A DNA stretch of 64,000 nt. It comes from Mycobacterium sp. ITM-2016-00317. GTDB taxonomy: Bacteria; Actinomycetota; Actinomycetes; Mycobacteriales; Mycobacteriaceae. The notes under the pieces are model-generated. The model was not told the origin of the DNA and did not search any database. It saw only the letters and a program-made list of their open reading frames with translations. Where the stretch lies: assembly GCF_002968295.1 (NCBI RefSeq), contig NZ_CP134399.1, positions 5,580,001 through 5,644,000 of the forward strand. The letters are read 5' to 3'. How positions within the stretch are numbered: the stretch's first letter is position 1; each line of letters opens with the position of its first letter. Shown here in pieces: positions 20,105 through 31,648 of the stretch. Both the position numbers and the translations under genes were made by a program.

Positions 20105-23100
20105 TTGCTCTCGCTCTCGGCCTGAATAGCGTTGATCGCCTGGCTCATATGGGCGCCTACCTTTGCAATGTAGGGCTCGTCGATCGCCTGGATGTGCTCG
20201 CCCCCGATCGGCACGACCTCGAGGTCGTCGACGAACTCGCCCCAGCCGCCGTCGGGTTGGCGGGTCGCATAGCGCGGCTCGAACATGATCGCGTCGTCGT
20301 GGTACCGGTCGGCCATGTAGAGCGTGACGTGTCCGTCGTACTTCTCGATCACCGCGGTGTCGAGTGCGCGGTTGTCCAGGTAGGACGTGCGCTGGTGCTC
20401 GATGATGCCGCCGGGGATGTCGACGCCGCTGTCCTTGACCGCGTCGAGGATGAACTTCACCTGACCTTCGTCGTCGAGTTCCTCGAGCTGCTCGTACGGG
20501 ATCTCCGGGATCTCGACGTTGAAGGTGCGCTGAGCGAACAGTGCGTAGCGGTCCCAGCGGGCGCGGATCTCCTCCTTGGTCTGCGGCACCTCCTCGCCGG
20601 CGCGCACGGTGTCGATCAGGCCGACGAACCGCACGTCCGCACCCTGGCTCTTGAGCCCGACCGCGCACGCGTAGGCCAGCGCACCGCCCAGTGACCAGCC
20701 GGCCAGGATGTAGGGGCCCTTGCCCTGGATCTCCATCAGCTTCGGCACGTACTCGCGGGCACGCTCCTCGATCGAGCCCTCCACCCGTTCGATGCCGTAC
20801 ACCGGGGTGTCGGCAGGCAGCCGCTTCATCAGTGGCTCGTAGACGACCGTGCTGCCGCCGGCCGGGTGGAACACGAACACCGGGACGCGGGTGGACCCTT
20901 CGGGCCTGGCACGCAGGGTGCGGACGAACCCGTCGAGCTCACCGGAGTCCATCTCCTCGCGCACGGCCGAGGACAGGTCCTGGATCGTGCGGGCGGCCTT
21001 GACCTGCTCGGCGGTGATGGTGCCTTCGGCGCGTTCGGACAGCCGCTGGGCGATCTTCTCGGCCACGTCGTCGGCGATGGACGGCAGCTCGTTGAAGATG
21101 CCGCCCGGCGACTTGCCGGTGACGATCGCCCACGTGGCGAACGTGACCCGCTCGGCCGCGTCGCGGGGTGGCACGTCGGCGCCCAGCGCCTCGGTGACGG
21201 CCTCTTGGGTGAGGACCTTGGCGGCCGCGCCGGCCGCTGACGAGCGCTCGCGCGAGGAACCATCAGACACTGACGAGCGCTCGCGCGAGGAACCATCAGA
21301 CACTGACGAGCGCTCTGCGGCGGCCCCGCCGGATTACTCGGCGGTGCCGGGATCGCCGGCCCTGACGGGTCGGTCGGCGGTGCCGGGATGTCCGTGCCGG
21401 GAGCCTGCTGGGCCTCGACGGCGTCGGTGGCGATCGCGCCGGCGTCGGCCGCGATCGGGTGGCCCGCCTCAGCCAGCTTGGCCTCCAGCTCGGCGACCGT
21501 GCTGGCCCCGCCCATCAGTTCGGCCTGAGCCGCGGCGATCTCCTCGGCCGTCTTGCCCTTCTGGTCCTCGGCGATCTGGCCGACCTCGTCGCGGTGTTCG
21601 ACCGCGTAGGCGATCAGCTTCTCGACCGCGTACAGGTTCGCGTCCCGAACCGCGGTCAGCTGGATCGGCGGCAGATCGAAGTCGTACTCGACGCGGTTCT
21701 TGATGCGCACCGCCATCAACGAGTCCAGGCCGAGTTCGATCAGCGGCACCTCCCACGGCAGGTCCTCAGGCTCGTAGCCCATGGCCGCACCGACGATGGC
21801 GCCGAGGCGCTCGCCGATGGTCTCCCCGGAGTCCGGCGACCACTTCGCGAAGCCGGCCGCCAGGCCCGCGCCCGCGGTGAGGTTGTCCTGCAGGATGGCC
21901 GCGTCTTCTTCGGGCTCGGGTTCTGATGCGGCCACGGACGTCTCGGCGACAGTGCCCGCACCGACCGCGGTCGGCAGCGCCGACTGCGCACCGGCGCGGG
22001 TCACGATCGCGTCGTAGACGAGCGTGAACGACTCGTCTATACGCGCGTGCACCTGCACACCGGCCCCGCCCGGGTGCCGGGTCAGGGTGGTCACCAGTCG
22101 TGCACCCTCGGCCGGCACCGCGCGCTGCTCCGACGCCGTCAGCTTGGCATCCGGAATCACCACTGCCGCAGCGGCTTTCACCAGCGCGGACAGCATGGAG
22201 GCGTCCACCGCGCCGCGTGCGCGGTACTCCCAGACGTGCCTGCCGTCCGGGGTGGCGACGTGGTTGCCCGGCATGACCGTCGAGCTGTCGCCGGTGAAGT
22301 TGACCTCCAGCCAGTGCGGCTTGCGCTTGAACCGGGTCGGTGGGATCTCGGCGAAATCGGTGGCCGGATCCACCGGCCGGTCCGACGGCAGCGGGAACAG
22401 CGTCCGGAAGTCCAGGTCGTGACCGTGCACGTACAGGTGCGCCATGGCCGTGGTCATCGAGTCGACCTCGTCCTGCTTACGCGCCAGTGTCGGGATCAGT
22501 TGTGCGTCATGCAGACCCGCCGTGGCAGTGGTCAGACCGACCTGCATCAGCGCCACCGGGTTGGGCGCCAGTTCCAGGAACGTGGTGTGCCCGTTGTCGA
22601 CGGCGTTGCGGATGCCGTGCGTGAAGTACACGCTGTGGCGCAGGCCCTTCTTCCAGTAGTCCACATCGTGGATCGGGTCGGACCCTGCGCGGATCAGCTT
22701 GCCCTCGTGCACCGTCGAGTAATACGGCACCTGGATCGGATTCGCTTCGATGCCTTGCAGTTCGGCGGCGAGCTCACCGAGCAACGGATCCATCTGCGAG
22801 GTGTGACTGGCGCCCTTGGTCTGGAACTTGCGGGCGAACCTACCCTCGGATTCGGCGCGCTCGATGATCGCGTCGACCTGGTCGGGCGGACCGCCGATGA
22901 CTGTCTGGGTCGGCGCGGCGTACACGCACACCTCGAGGTCCTTGAAGTCCGAGAACACCGTCTCGATCTCCTCGGCCGAGTACTCAACCAGCGCCATCAG
23001 CCGGATGTACTCGCCGAACAGCATCGCCTCGCCCTCACCCATCAGGTGCGAGCGCGAGCAGATGGCGCGGGTGGCGTCCTCCAGCGACAGACCGCCCGAG

Positions 23101-25595
23101 AAGTAGGCGGCCGCCGCCTCGCCGAGCGACTGGCCGATCAGCGCACCGGGTTTCGCGCCGTGCGCCTTGAGCAGTTCACCGAGGGCGACCTGGATCGCGA
23201 AGATGACGAGCTGCACCTTCTCGATCGGAAGCTCGGTGGTCTCGTCGGTGTAGTCGATCGCGTCGTCGAGGATGAGCTCCAGGATCGAATGCCCGCGCTC
23301 GTCCTGGATGAGTGCGTCGACCTTGTCGATCCACTCGGCGAACGTGGCATCGCGCAGGTACAGGCTCTTGCCCATCTTGCGGTGCTGGGCGCCGAAACCG
23401 GCCAGCACCCAGACCGGGCCGTTCGTGACCGGACCGTCGGCGCTGATCACGATCGGGTTCGGTTTGCCCTCGGCGATCGAGCGCAGCCCCTTGACCGCCT
23501 CGTCGTGGTTGTGGGCCAGCACCACCGCGCGCGAGCGGCCGTGGTTGCGGCGCGACAGCGAACGACCGATCGACTCCAGCGAAGCGGCACGGCCCTCGGG
23601 GCTGTCGATCCAGTCCGCCAGCTCGGCGGCCGTCGCCCGCTTGCGGGAGGTCAGGAAGCCCGAAACTGCAACCGGCACAACGGGTTTGTTCGACTCCGCC
23701 GCTGGATCATTTTCGGAGGCGGCCAGCTCCTCGCGGGCGATCTCCAGCAGGCGCAGCGCCTCGTCGGTGAGACCGGGGAGCTCGGGCTCGTCGTCGTAGG
23801 CCGCGGCGGGGCGGTCCAGCCCGTCGTCGTCCGCGTCGTCGTCCACGTCGTCGGCCATGAACTCGCCGTACTCGTCCATCCGCACACCGCCGACGTACAC
23901 GGCCTGGGCGTCGTCGGTGGCCGGGGTGACCACCGCGACCTCGGGTTCCGGTGCGGGCTCGACGAGATCGGTGGGCAGCACCTCGCGCACCACCAGATGC
24001 GCGTTCGCACCGCCGAATCCGAAGCCCGACACCCCGGCCACGGCGTGCCCGCTGTAGCGCGGCCACTCGGTGGCGGTGTCGGTGACCTTGAGGTGTTCCT
24101 TGTCGAAGTCGATGTAGGGGTTGGGACCTGCGTAGTTGATCGACGGCGGGATCGTGCCGTGGTACAGCGACAACGCGACCTTGGCCAGGCTGGCCGCACC
24201 CGCGGCCGACTCCAGGTGGCCGATGTTGGATTTCACCGCGCCCAGCAGCGCGGGCTTGTCGGCGGCGCGGCCGCGGCCGATGACCCGGCCCAGCGCGTCG
24301 GCCTCGATCGGGTCGCCGAGGATGGTGCCGGTGCCGTGCGCCTCGACGTAGTCGACGCTGCGCGGGTCGATGCCGGCGTCCTTGTAGGCCTTGCGCAGCA
24401 CCGCTTCCTGCGCGTCCGGGTTCGGCGCGAGCATGCCGTTGGACCGGCCGTCGTGGTTGACCGCGCCGCCGGCGATGACCGCCAGGATCTGGTCGCCGTC
24501 GCGGCGGGCGTCCTCGAGTCGCTTGAGCACCACCATGCCGCCACCCTCGGAACGGGCGTAGCCGTCGGCGTCCTTGGAGAAGGACTTGATCCGGCCGTCC
24601 GGGGCCAGTACCCCGCCGACCTCGTCGAAACCGATGGTCACCAGCGGCGTGATCAGCGCGTTGACGCCACCGGCCAGCACCACGTCGGCGTCACCGGCGC
24701 GCAGCGCCTTGACGCCCTCGTGCACGGCCACCAGCGACGACGAGCACGCCGTGTCGATGGCCATGGACGGGCCGCGGAAGTCGTAGAAGTAGGACACCCG
24801 GTTGGCGATGACCGCGCTGGAGTTGCCGGTGATCGCGTAGGGGTGCGCCACCGCGGGATCGGCGACCGACATGAACATGTAGTCGTTGGTGGAGCTGCCG
24901 ATGAACACACCGACGTTCTCCCCGCGCAGGCTCGATGCGGGAATTCGCGCGTGCTCCAACGCTTCCCACGTCAGCTCCAGGGCCATCCGCTGCTGCGGAT
25001 CGATGTTGTCGGCCTCCATCTTCGACAGCGCGAAGAACTCGGAGTCGAAGCCTTTGATGTCGCTCAGGTAGCCGCCGCGGGTGCGCGCCTTGGCAACCCG
25101 CTCGGCGACGCGGGGCTCGCTGAGGAACTCCGACCACCGGCCGTCCGGGAGGTCGGTGATCGCGTCGCGGCCCTCCATCAGGGCCTGCCACATCTCGCCG
25201 GGGGTGTTCATGTCGCCCGGGAACCGGGTCCCTACCCCGACGATGGCGATGTTGGCCCGGCCTTCGTCGACGTCGCGGGACCAGCTCTCGGCGTCCAGCG
25301 CCGCGGTGTCCTGTTCGGGCTCGCCCTCGATGATCACCGTCGCCAGTGACTCGATCGTCGGGTGCCGGAACGCCACGGTGGCGGTCAGCGTGACACCGGT
25401 CAGGTCCTCGATGTCGCTGGCCATCGCGACCGCGTCGCGGGACGACAGCCCGAGCTCGACCAGCGGCGCCGACTCGTTGATCGAGTCGGGCGACTGACCG
25501 GTGGCGTTGCCGACCCAGTTGCGCAGCCATTCGCGCATCTCGGTCACTGTCATGTCCGGACCGGACTTACCCGGATCCTGTTGCTCTTGCGCCAT
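20101..25595 (-). CDS. pks13: Mycolic acid condensase Pks13, with an apparent frameshift at about 21303-21337
   Basis: Polyketide synthase that condenses the FadD32-activated meromycolate with the AccD4-made extender. Domains in order: N-terminal ACP (Ser52 in ELGLSSRD), KS (Cys284 in DTACSSS; EAHGTGT; KSNIGH), AT (Ser823 in GQSLGEA), C-terminal ACP (Ser1292 in LGLDSL), a linker, and a thioesterase with GWSLGG (Ser about 1635). The linker carries a 33-bp tandem repeat. Just upstream of it in reading direction the frame shifts by one base: the first frame runs out of homology after PPSNPAG and the thioesterase continues in another frame. One extra G in the GGGG run (24-27 of 213xx) would join them as AGAAAERSS. 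Joined length is about 1,831 residues, normal for the family. Since Pks13 is essential, an error is likelier than a broken gene. Confidence 0.92.
21238..21315 (+). repeat. 33-bp tandem repeat, two copies plus a partial third, in the pks13 linker
   Basis: Identical 33-bp units at 21238-21270 and 21271-21303, then the first 12 bases of a third. Each contains the core GAGCGCTCGCGCGA inside GACGAGCGCTCGCGCGAGGA, matching the aftA repeat core. In the thioesterase frame the unit encodes [11 protein letters not shown] on the minus strand. The pks13 frame break lies next to it. Confidence 0.9.
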
Positions 25596-25656
25596 GTCTA
25601 CTCAACCTCACGATCGCGGTGCGACCGGCACGGCCGCCGAAAAATGTATGTGGGCG

Positions 25657-27545
25657 TCAGTCCGACTCGTCCGGGAACGCGTTGGCCACCCGGCCGCTGC
25701 GCAGACTGCCGTCAAGATAGGCCGACCGGCAGGCGCGGCGGCCGATCTTGCCGCTCGAGGTCCGCGGGATCGCACCGGCTGCGGTCAGCAGCACGTCGCG
25801 CACCGTCACCCCGTGGCGGACCGCGATGGCCGCGCGGATGTCGTCGATGATCGGGCCCACGTCGAGCTTGTGCGCCCCGGGCGCCCGCTCCCCGACGATC
25901 ACCAGCTGCTCGGAGGTGTCGTCGGGATCGCGCTTCAGGCCGGCGTGGGTGTTGTCGAACACCTCGTCGGGCAGCTGATTGGCCGGACCGAGAACGCCGC
26001 GACGAAGCCGGTCCGCAGCGCCTTGGTGGCCTCCTGCGCGGAATACTCCAGGTCCTGCGGGTAATGATTGCGGCCGTCGATGATCACCAGATCCTTGACT
26101 CGTCCGGTGATGTACAGCTCGCCGTCGTGGTAGGCGCCGTAGTCGCCGGTGCGCACCCAGGTCGCGTCGTCGGTCGCGCCCTGGGCGTGCGACGGCGTGG
26201 TGCGCGACTTCAGCGTGTTGTGGAAGGTGGCGACGGTTTCTTCGGGCTTGTTCCAGTACCCGGTGCCCATGTTCTGGCCGCTGATCCAGATCTCGCCGAT
26301 CTGACCGTCGGGCAGTTCCGATGCGGTCTCGGCGTCGACGATGACCGCCCACTCCGCGACACCGACCTTGCCTGCGCCCGCCTGGGCGACCGCCTTCGGC
26401 GAATCGTCGGGCACCTCGACGAAGCGGTGCGCGTTGAGCTCGTCGCGGTCGACGGAGATGATCTTCGGCGATTCGTTGGACGGTGTCGTCGACACGAACA
26501 GCGTCGCCTCGGCCAGGCCGTAGGACGGCTTGATGGCCTGCGGATGGAAGCCGTACGGGCCGAACGCCTCGTTGAACCGGCGCACGGTCGCCGCCGAGAT
26601 CGGCTCGCTGCCGTTGAGGATCGCCTTGACGTTGGACAGGTCCAGCGGCTCCTCGCCGTCCTTGGGCAGGCCACGGGCCGCGGCGTGATCGAACGCGAAG
26701 TTCGGCGCGACCGAGATGGTGCCGCCGGTGTCGCCTTCCTTGCGGGCCATCGCCCGGATCCAGCGGCTCGGCCGGCGGACGAACGCCGCAGGCGTCATGA
26801 ACTCCACGTAGTGCCCGATCACCGTGGGCAGGAGCACGGTGATCAGCCCCATGTCGTGGAAGAACGGCAGCCAGGACACGCCCCGGTCGCCCTCCTCGCC
26901 CTGCAGCGCCTCGATCACCTGCACCACGTTGGTGGCCAGGTTCAGGTGGGTGATCTGCACGCCGGTCGGGATGCGGGTCGACCCGGAGGTGTACTGCAGG
27001 TACGCGATCGTCTCGTAGCTGACGTCGACCGGTTCCCACGTGGCGCCGACCTCGGTGGGCACCGCGTCCACGGCGATGACCCGCGGACGCTGGTTGGCGG
27101 GCCGGGTGCGGAAGAACTTGCGCACCCCTTCGGCCGCCTCGGTGGTGGTCAGGATCGCCGACGGGGTGCAGTTGTCCAGCACCGCGTGCAGGCGGCCGAC
27201 GTGGCCGGGCTCGTTCGGGTCGAACAGCGGCACCGCGATGCGGCCCGAGTACAAAGTGCCGAAGAACGCGACGAGGTACTCCAGGTTCTGCGGGCACAGG
27301 ATCGCGACCCGGTCCCCGGGCTGGGTCACCTGCTGCAGCCGCGCGCCGACGGCCCGGTTGCGGGCGCCGAAGTCGGCCCAGGTCAGGTCGCGGGCCACCC
27401 CGTCACGCTCGGTGGAGAAGTCGAGGAACCGGTAGGCCACCTTGTCCCCACGCACCCGGGCCCATCGTTCGACGTGTTTGACCAAGCTCCCGTTGTCGGG
27501 GAATTTGATCAATCCGTCCTTGATGAACGGGTTGTGGAAGGCCAT
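25657..27545 (-). CDS. fadD32: Long-chain fatty-acyl-AMP ligase FadD32, with an apparent frameshift near 25988
   Basis: Activates the C50-60 meromycolic acid as acyl-adenylate and loads it on the N-terminal ACP of Pks13. The start [20 protein letters not shown] is typical for the family and has a GGAG Shine-Dalgarno six bases upstream. The P-loop [19 protein letters not shown] and [15 protein letters not shown] segments are clear. At TGFVAAFSV the frame breaks and continues as [17 protein letters not shown] through the C-terminal domain with the [15 protein letters not shown] motif. A single C missing from GTCCCGGCC (read as GTCCGGCC) explains it. Corrected length is 629 residues, as expected. 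The gene is essential in mycobacteria, so a sequence error is likely. Confidence 0.92.
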
Positions 27546-27591
27546 TCGTTACTCCAATCAAGCGGGATCATTGTCCCGAAAAACCCCGGGC

Positions 27592-27597
27592 ATTCTA
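27592..27597 (-). promoter_or_regulatory. Predicted -10 element (TAGAAT) of fadD32
   Basis: On the minus strand TAGAAT fits TANNNT and would place transcription start near 27585, leaving a 5' leader of about 40 bases with the GGAG ribosome site. The hexamer is also the loop of a small CCCGG/CCGGG hairpin followed by GTTTTT, so a terminator for culp6 is an alternative reading. Confidence 0.35.
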
Positions 27598-27721
27598 CCG
27601 GGAAAGAGGCTGCCCACCCATCAGCCACCAGCATTCGCTCTTAGATTTTCCTTAAACTCCCATAATGCTAGGCGACCTAGCCGGTCCGGCCAAATTCGGC
27701 CCGGGTCGTTCGGGTCACAGG

Positions 27722-28753
27722 TCAGCCATGTTTCGGCTGCGGAGCGTTACTCACCAGATCCCGGGCCCAGCTCAGCGTCCAGCCGGTCGCCGGAAGGCCG
27801 TCGAGACTCCAGAACTGCGGCGTGGCATACATCGCGTGCACCGGTTGCCCCGCCCCGCCGGCGAGCACCTCCAGCGTCTTGGGCAACTGGGTGATGTTGA
27901 ACGCCGACTCCGGCGCCGCGCAGATCAGATCACCGCGGGCGCAGATCTCGTTGGTCCGGTCGTTGAGCGCGCCGAATCCGCCGGGCCGCGGCCCCGTCAT
28001 CGACAGGCCCAGCGCCGACAGCGTCGGCACCTCGTGCAGCGTGATCTCCGCGCCCTGCCCCGGCGCATTCGGGCCGACGTCCAGACCCACCCCGGCCTGC
28101 CTGCGGCCGTCGGCGATCAGCGTCACCCCGAGCACCAGATCCTGGTCCACCGGCCCGCGGCCGTTGCCGATGTCGGACGCGATGTCCCCGGCGATCACCG
28201 CGCCCTGCGAGAACCCGACCAGCACGTAGCTGGTCAGCGGGCACCGCTCGTTCATGGCGGTCATCGCCTGCACGGTGGCACGCATGCCCTCGGCGCGGCT
28301 GTCGTTGTACGACATCTGGCGATCGGCCGACAACGGATTGTGGAACTGCGCGGTGTAGGGAACCGTGAACACCTCCAACCGGTCCGCGCCGAACTCGGCC
28401 CGGATCGGGTTGGTGACGTTGAGCAGCAGCGCGGCCGGGAACTGCACCGGGTTGAACGGGTCCATCTGCACCGAGGACTCCCAGGTGCCCGGGATCGAGA
28501 CCAGCTGCACGTCGGGGCAGCTCGCATCCTGGAATTCGGGGCGCGGCTTCGAGGTCGGGGGCACCGCCCCGGGCGGCACGGCGGACGGGGGTACCGCCGA
28601 CGGCGGGGCGTCCGGCCTGCGCAGCACCACGACCACGATCGCCACGATCAGCACCACGACGAGGCCCACCGCCCCTGCGGCGAACAGCGCCAGAAGGCGG
28701 TGGCGTTTCCGCCGGTCGGTCGGCCGATTGGTCCGCCGATTGGTTTTGGCCAT
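27722..28753 (-). CDS. culp6: Cutinase-like serine esterase Culp6 (Rv3802c homologue)
   Basis: A 343-residue envelope lipase of the cutinase family. Its orthologue Rv3802c has phospholipase and thioesterase activity and is needed for envelope integrity. Features: a basic N-terminus, one membrane anchor (about residues 20-45), a Pro-rich spacer ([17 protein letters not shown]), then the alpha/beta hydrolase with the nucleophile elbow [12 protein letters not shown]. It sits upstream of fadD32 in the same direction, inside the mycolate cluster. Confidence 0.93.
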   Translation of the reverse strand: MAKTNRRTNRPTDRRKRHRLLALFAAGAVGLVVVLIVAIVVVVLRRPDAPPSAVPPSAVPPGAVPPTSKPRPEFQDASCPDVQLVSIPGTWESSVQMDPFNPVQFPAALLLNVTNPIRAEFGADRLEVFTVPYTAQFHNPLSADRQMSYNDSRAEGMRATVQAMTAMNERCPLTSYVLVGFSQGAVIAGDIASDIGNGRGPVDQDLVLGVTLIADGRRQAGVGLDVGPNAPGQGAEITLHEVPTLSALGLSMTGPRPGGFGALNDRTNEICARGDLICAAPESAFNITQLPKTLEVLAGGAGQPVHAMYATPQFWSLDGLPATGWTLSWARDLVSNAPQPKHG

Positions 28754-28800
28754 GCTTCAGGTACTCCTGTGCTCCATGCGTGCGCGGGTGGTGCTCGTGC

Positions 28801-29286
28801 TCAGCAGAGTCGCTCGGTCGCGATCCGAATGTAGTCGGCGGTAGCGGTGTCGACGTCATCTGCCGACGGCTTCTGCGGCGCGGAGGTGTCGTTGCCGTCG
28901 GAATCATCGACGTCGTCGCGCACCAGCGGGACGATGAAGTCCCAGACCGCGTGGTCGTCCTGCCCCGCCGCCCTGGCCTGGCACACGTAGGAGCCGATGC
29001 TCAGCGCCGACAGGTCGCTCGACGGGGTGACCCCCGCGCCGTGCAGCGCCTCCAGATACTCCCGCTGGCGCGGCGTGACGACGAGCGCGTTGGAACCGGT
29101 GGCCGCGTGGGGTCCGGGCTCGGCGGCGGTGGACCGGCCGTGCGGCGGCGCGGTCTCGACCTCCGAACCCATCCCGGCGATCATGTCGGTATTCAGCGAG
29201 CAGCCGGTCAGCCAGGCCGCCGGGAGAGCCAGCAGCGCAGAAAGCCCTGCCATTCCCGTCCTCGCCGAGCGTGAGCCGTGTTGCAC
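28801..29286 (-). CDS. DUF732 lipoprotein
   Basis: A 161-residue protein with a lipoprotein signal peptide: after the basic start comes LSALLALPAAWLTGC, where LTGC is the lipobox. The C-terminal half carries the DUF732 pattern (EYLEALHGAGVTPSSDLSALSIGSYVCQA), with a conserved Cys pair closed by the final Cys. DUF732 proteins are mycobacterial exported proteins of unknown role. The GTG at 29286 is chosen because a TACCTT hexamer lies seven bases upstream. A TTG at 29295 would overlap that hexamer. Confidence 0.8.
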   Translation of the reverse strand: MQHGSRSARTGMAGLSALLALPAAWLTGCSLNTDMIAGMGSEVETAPPHGRSTAAEPGPHAATGSNALVVTPRQREYLEALHGAGVTPSSDLSALSIGSYVCQARAAGQDDHAVWDFIVPLVRDDVDDSDGNDTSAPQKPSADDVDTATADYIRIATERLC

Positions 29287-29293
29287 GTTCTCC

Positions 29294-29299
29294 AAGGTA
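29294..29299 (-). promoter_or_regulatory. Predicted -10 element (TACCTT) of the DUF732 lipoprotein gene
   Basis: On the minus strand TACCTT, then seven bases, then GTG (29286). Suggests a leaderless mRNA and sets the start codon. Confidence 0.4.
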
Positions 29300-29322
29300 C
29301 CGGGCTCGCGGCCCGCTCCCCG

Positions 29323-30222
29323 TTAGCGAACCGTCGCGACGAGTTCGCCGGTCATCGCGGCGAGCTGGCCGCTCCACGAACCCCAGTCATGGTTTCCCGA
29401 GGTCGGGAAGTCGAAGTGACCGTTGCCGCCGCCGGTGGCGCGGTAGTGCTGATAGAACACGCGGTTGCTGCCTTGAGCCTGGTCGCAGTAGCCGATCATC
29501 GCGGGCACATCGGTGCACGTCGTCGTTGCCGGGCTGTAGACCCACAGCCGGGTGTTGTTGTTCGTCAGCAGCTGCACGTGGACGTCGGGGTCGTGCCACT
29601 TCCAGCGTCCGAGCTGTGGCAAGCCCCACATGTTCCGGGTGTCCACGCCGCCGAACCGGGCCAGGCCGGCGGTGATGGCGCCGTTCATCGCGGTCGAGGA
29701 CGGGGTCAGGAACCCGGACAGGGAGCCGGCGAAGCGGTAGCGGTCGGGATGGAACGCGGCCAGCGTCAGCGCCGCGGTGCCACCCTGGGCGGCGCCGACG
29801 ACGGCGTGCCCGTTCGGTGCGATCCCCTTGTTCGCGGCCAGCCAGTTGGGCAGCTCGTCGGCCAGGAAGGTCTCCCACTGCTTGCTGCCGTCCTGCTCCC
29901 AGTTGGTGTACATGCTCCACGCCCCGCCCGCCGGCGCGGCCACCGACAAGCCGAGCCCGGACAGCGTGTTCATCGCGTTACCCGCGGTGACCCAGTTGCT
30001 GACGTCGGGCGCGGCGTTGAATGCATCGAGCAGCACCACCGCGTGCGGTCCGCCGCCCTGGAATGCGACCGGGATCGCGCGGCCCATCGCCGCCGAAGGC
30101 ACCATGAGCATCTCGACGCCCTGGGCATTGGCCGCCGGTGCGGTCACCCCGCCGAAGATCGCCACCGCAGCCAGCACCGCCGCTGCGAGCGCCCGAAACA
30201 TCCCCTGCATCTGCCACCTCAT
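29323..30222 (-). CDS. mpt51: MPT51 (FbpD), non-catalytic antigen 85 paralogue
   Basis: Secreted alpha/beta-hydrolase-fold protein of 299 residues with a signal peptide ending near APAANAQG. It aligns with Ag85 along its length, but the nucleophile elbow reads VVGAAQGGTAAL where Ag85 has [11 protein letters not shown], so the catalytic Ser is missing and mycolyl transfer is not expected. MPT51 has been reported to bind fibronectin and carbohydrate. It lies just downstream of fbpA, separated by a strong terminator hairpin, so it probably has its own promoter. Several in-frame ATGs (30222, 30210, 30201) leave the exact start open. Confidence 0.92.
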   Translation of the reverse strand: MRWQMQGMFRALAAAVLAAVAIFGGVTAPAANAQGVEMLMVPSAAMGRAIPVAFQGGGPHAVVLLDAFNAAPDVSNWVTAGNAMNTLSGLGLSVAAPAGGAWSMYTNWEQDGSKQWETFLADELPNWLAANKGIAPNGHAVVGAAQGGTAALTLAAFHPDRYRFAGSLSGFLTPSSTAMNGAITAGLARFGGVDTRNMWGLPQLGRWKWHDPDVHVQLLTNNNTRLWVYSPATTTCTDVPAMIGYCDQAQGSNRVFYQHYRATGGGNGHFDFPTSGNHDWGSWSGQLAAMTGELVATVR

Positions 30223-30263
30223 CTTTTCGCGCGCCTCGCGGGTCCGGTCCCGCTTCCGCAGTA

Positions 30264-30277
30264 GTGAATCACATCAC
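30264..30277 (-). promoter_or_regulatory. CRP-like site upstream of mpt51
   Basis: GTGA-ATCACA-TCAC matches the half-sites of the mycobacterial CRP (Rv3676) consensus GTGA-N6-TCAC. It lies about 40 bp upstream of the mpt51 start, between it and the fbpA terminator. Functional role is inferred. Confidence 0.35.
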
Positions 30278-30294
30278 CCACCGCGGTCGACGGC

Positions 30295-30340
30295 CAAAAC
30301 GAGCGACGGCGGTGACCCTCGTCAGAGGATCACCGCCGTC
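30295..30340 (-). terminator. Rho-independent terminator downstream of fbpA
   Basis: Perfect 11-bp arms GACGGCGGTGA (30305-30315) and TCACCGCCGTC (30330-30340) with a 14-base loop. On the minus strand the hairpin is followed by GCTCGTTTTGG. It sits 14 bases after the fbpA stop and separates fbpA from mpt51. Confidence 0.75.
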
Positions 30341-30353
30341 GTCCGATGAGTTG

Positions 30354-31571
<1,218 letters not shown>

Positions 31572-31648
31572 TCACATGCCTTATCTGACCGACATGGCTG
31601 CAGTGTTACGTAAGCAGAAAACCCGCTCCACCAACAAATCGGCTGCAG

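Noticed and set aside
20105..20668. N-terminal extension of AccD4 into pks13
   Set aside because: The frame is open but overlaps the thioesterase coding region; homology starts at the GTG that overlaps the pks13 stop.
22047..25349. 1,100-codon plus-strand open frame opposite pks13
   Set aside because: Shadow frame opposite conserved ACP-KS-AT domains, with no motif of its own.
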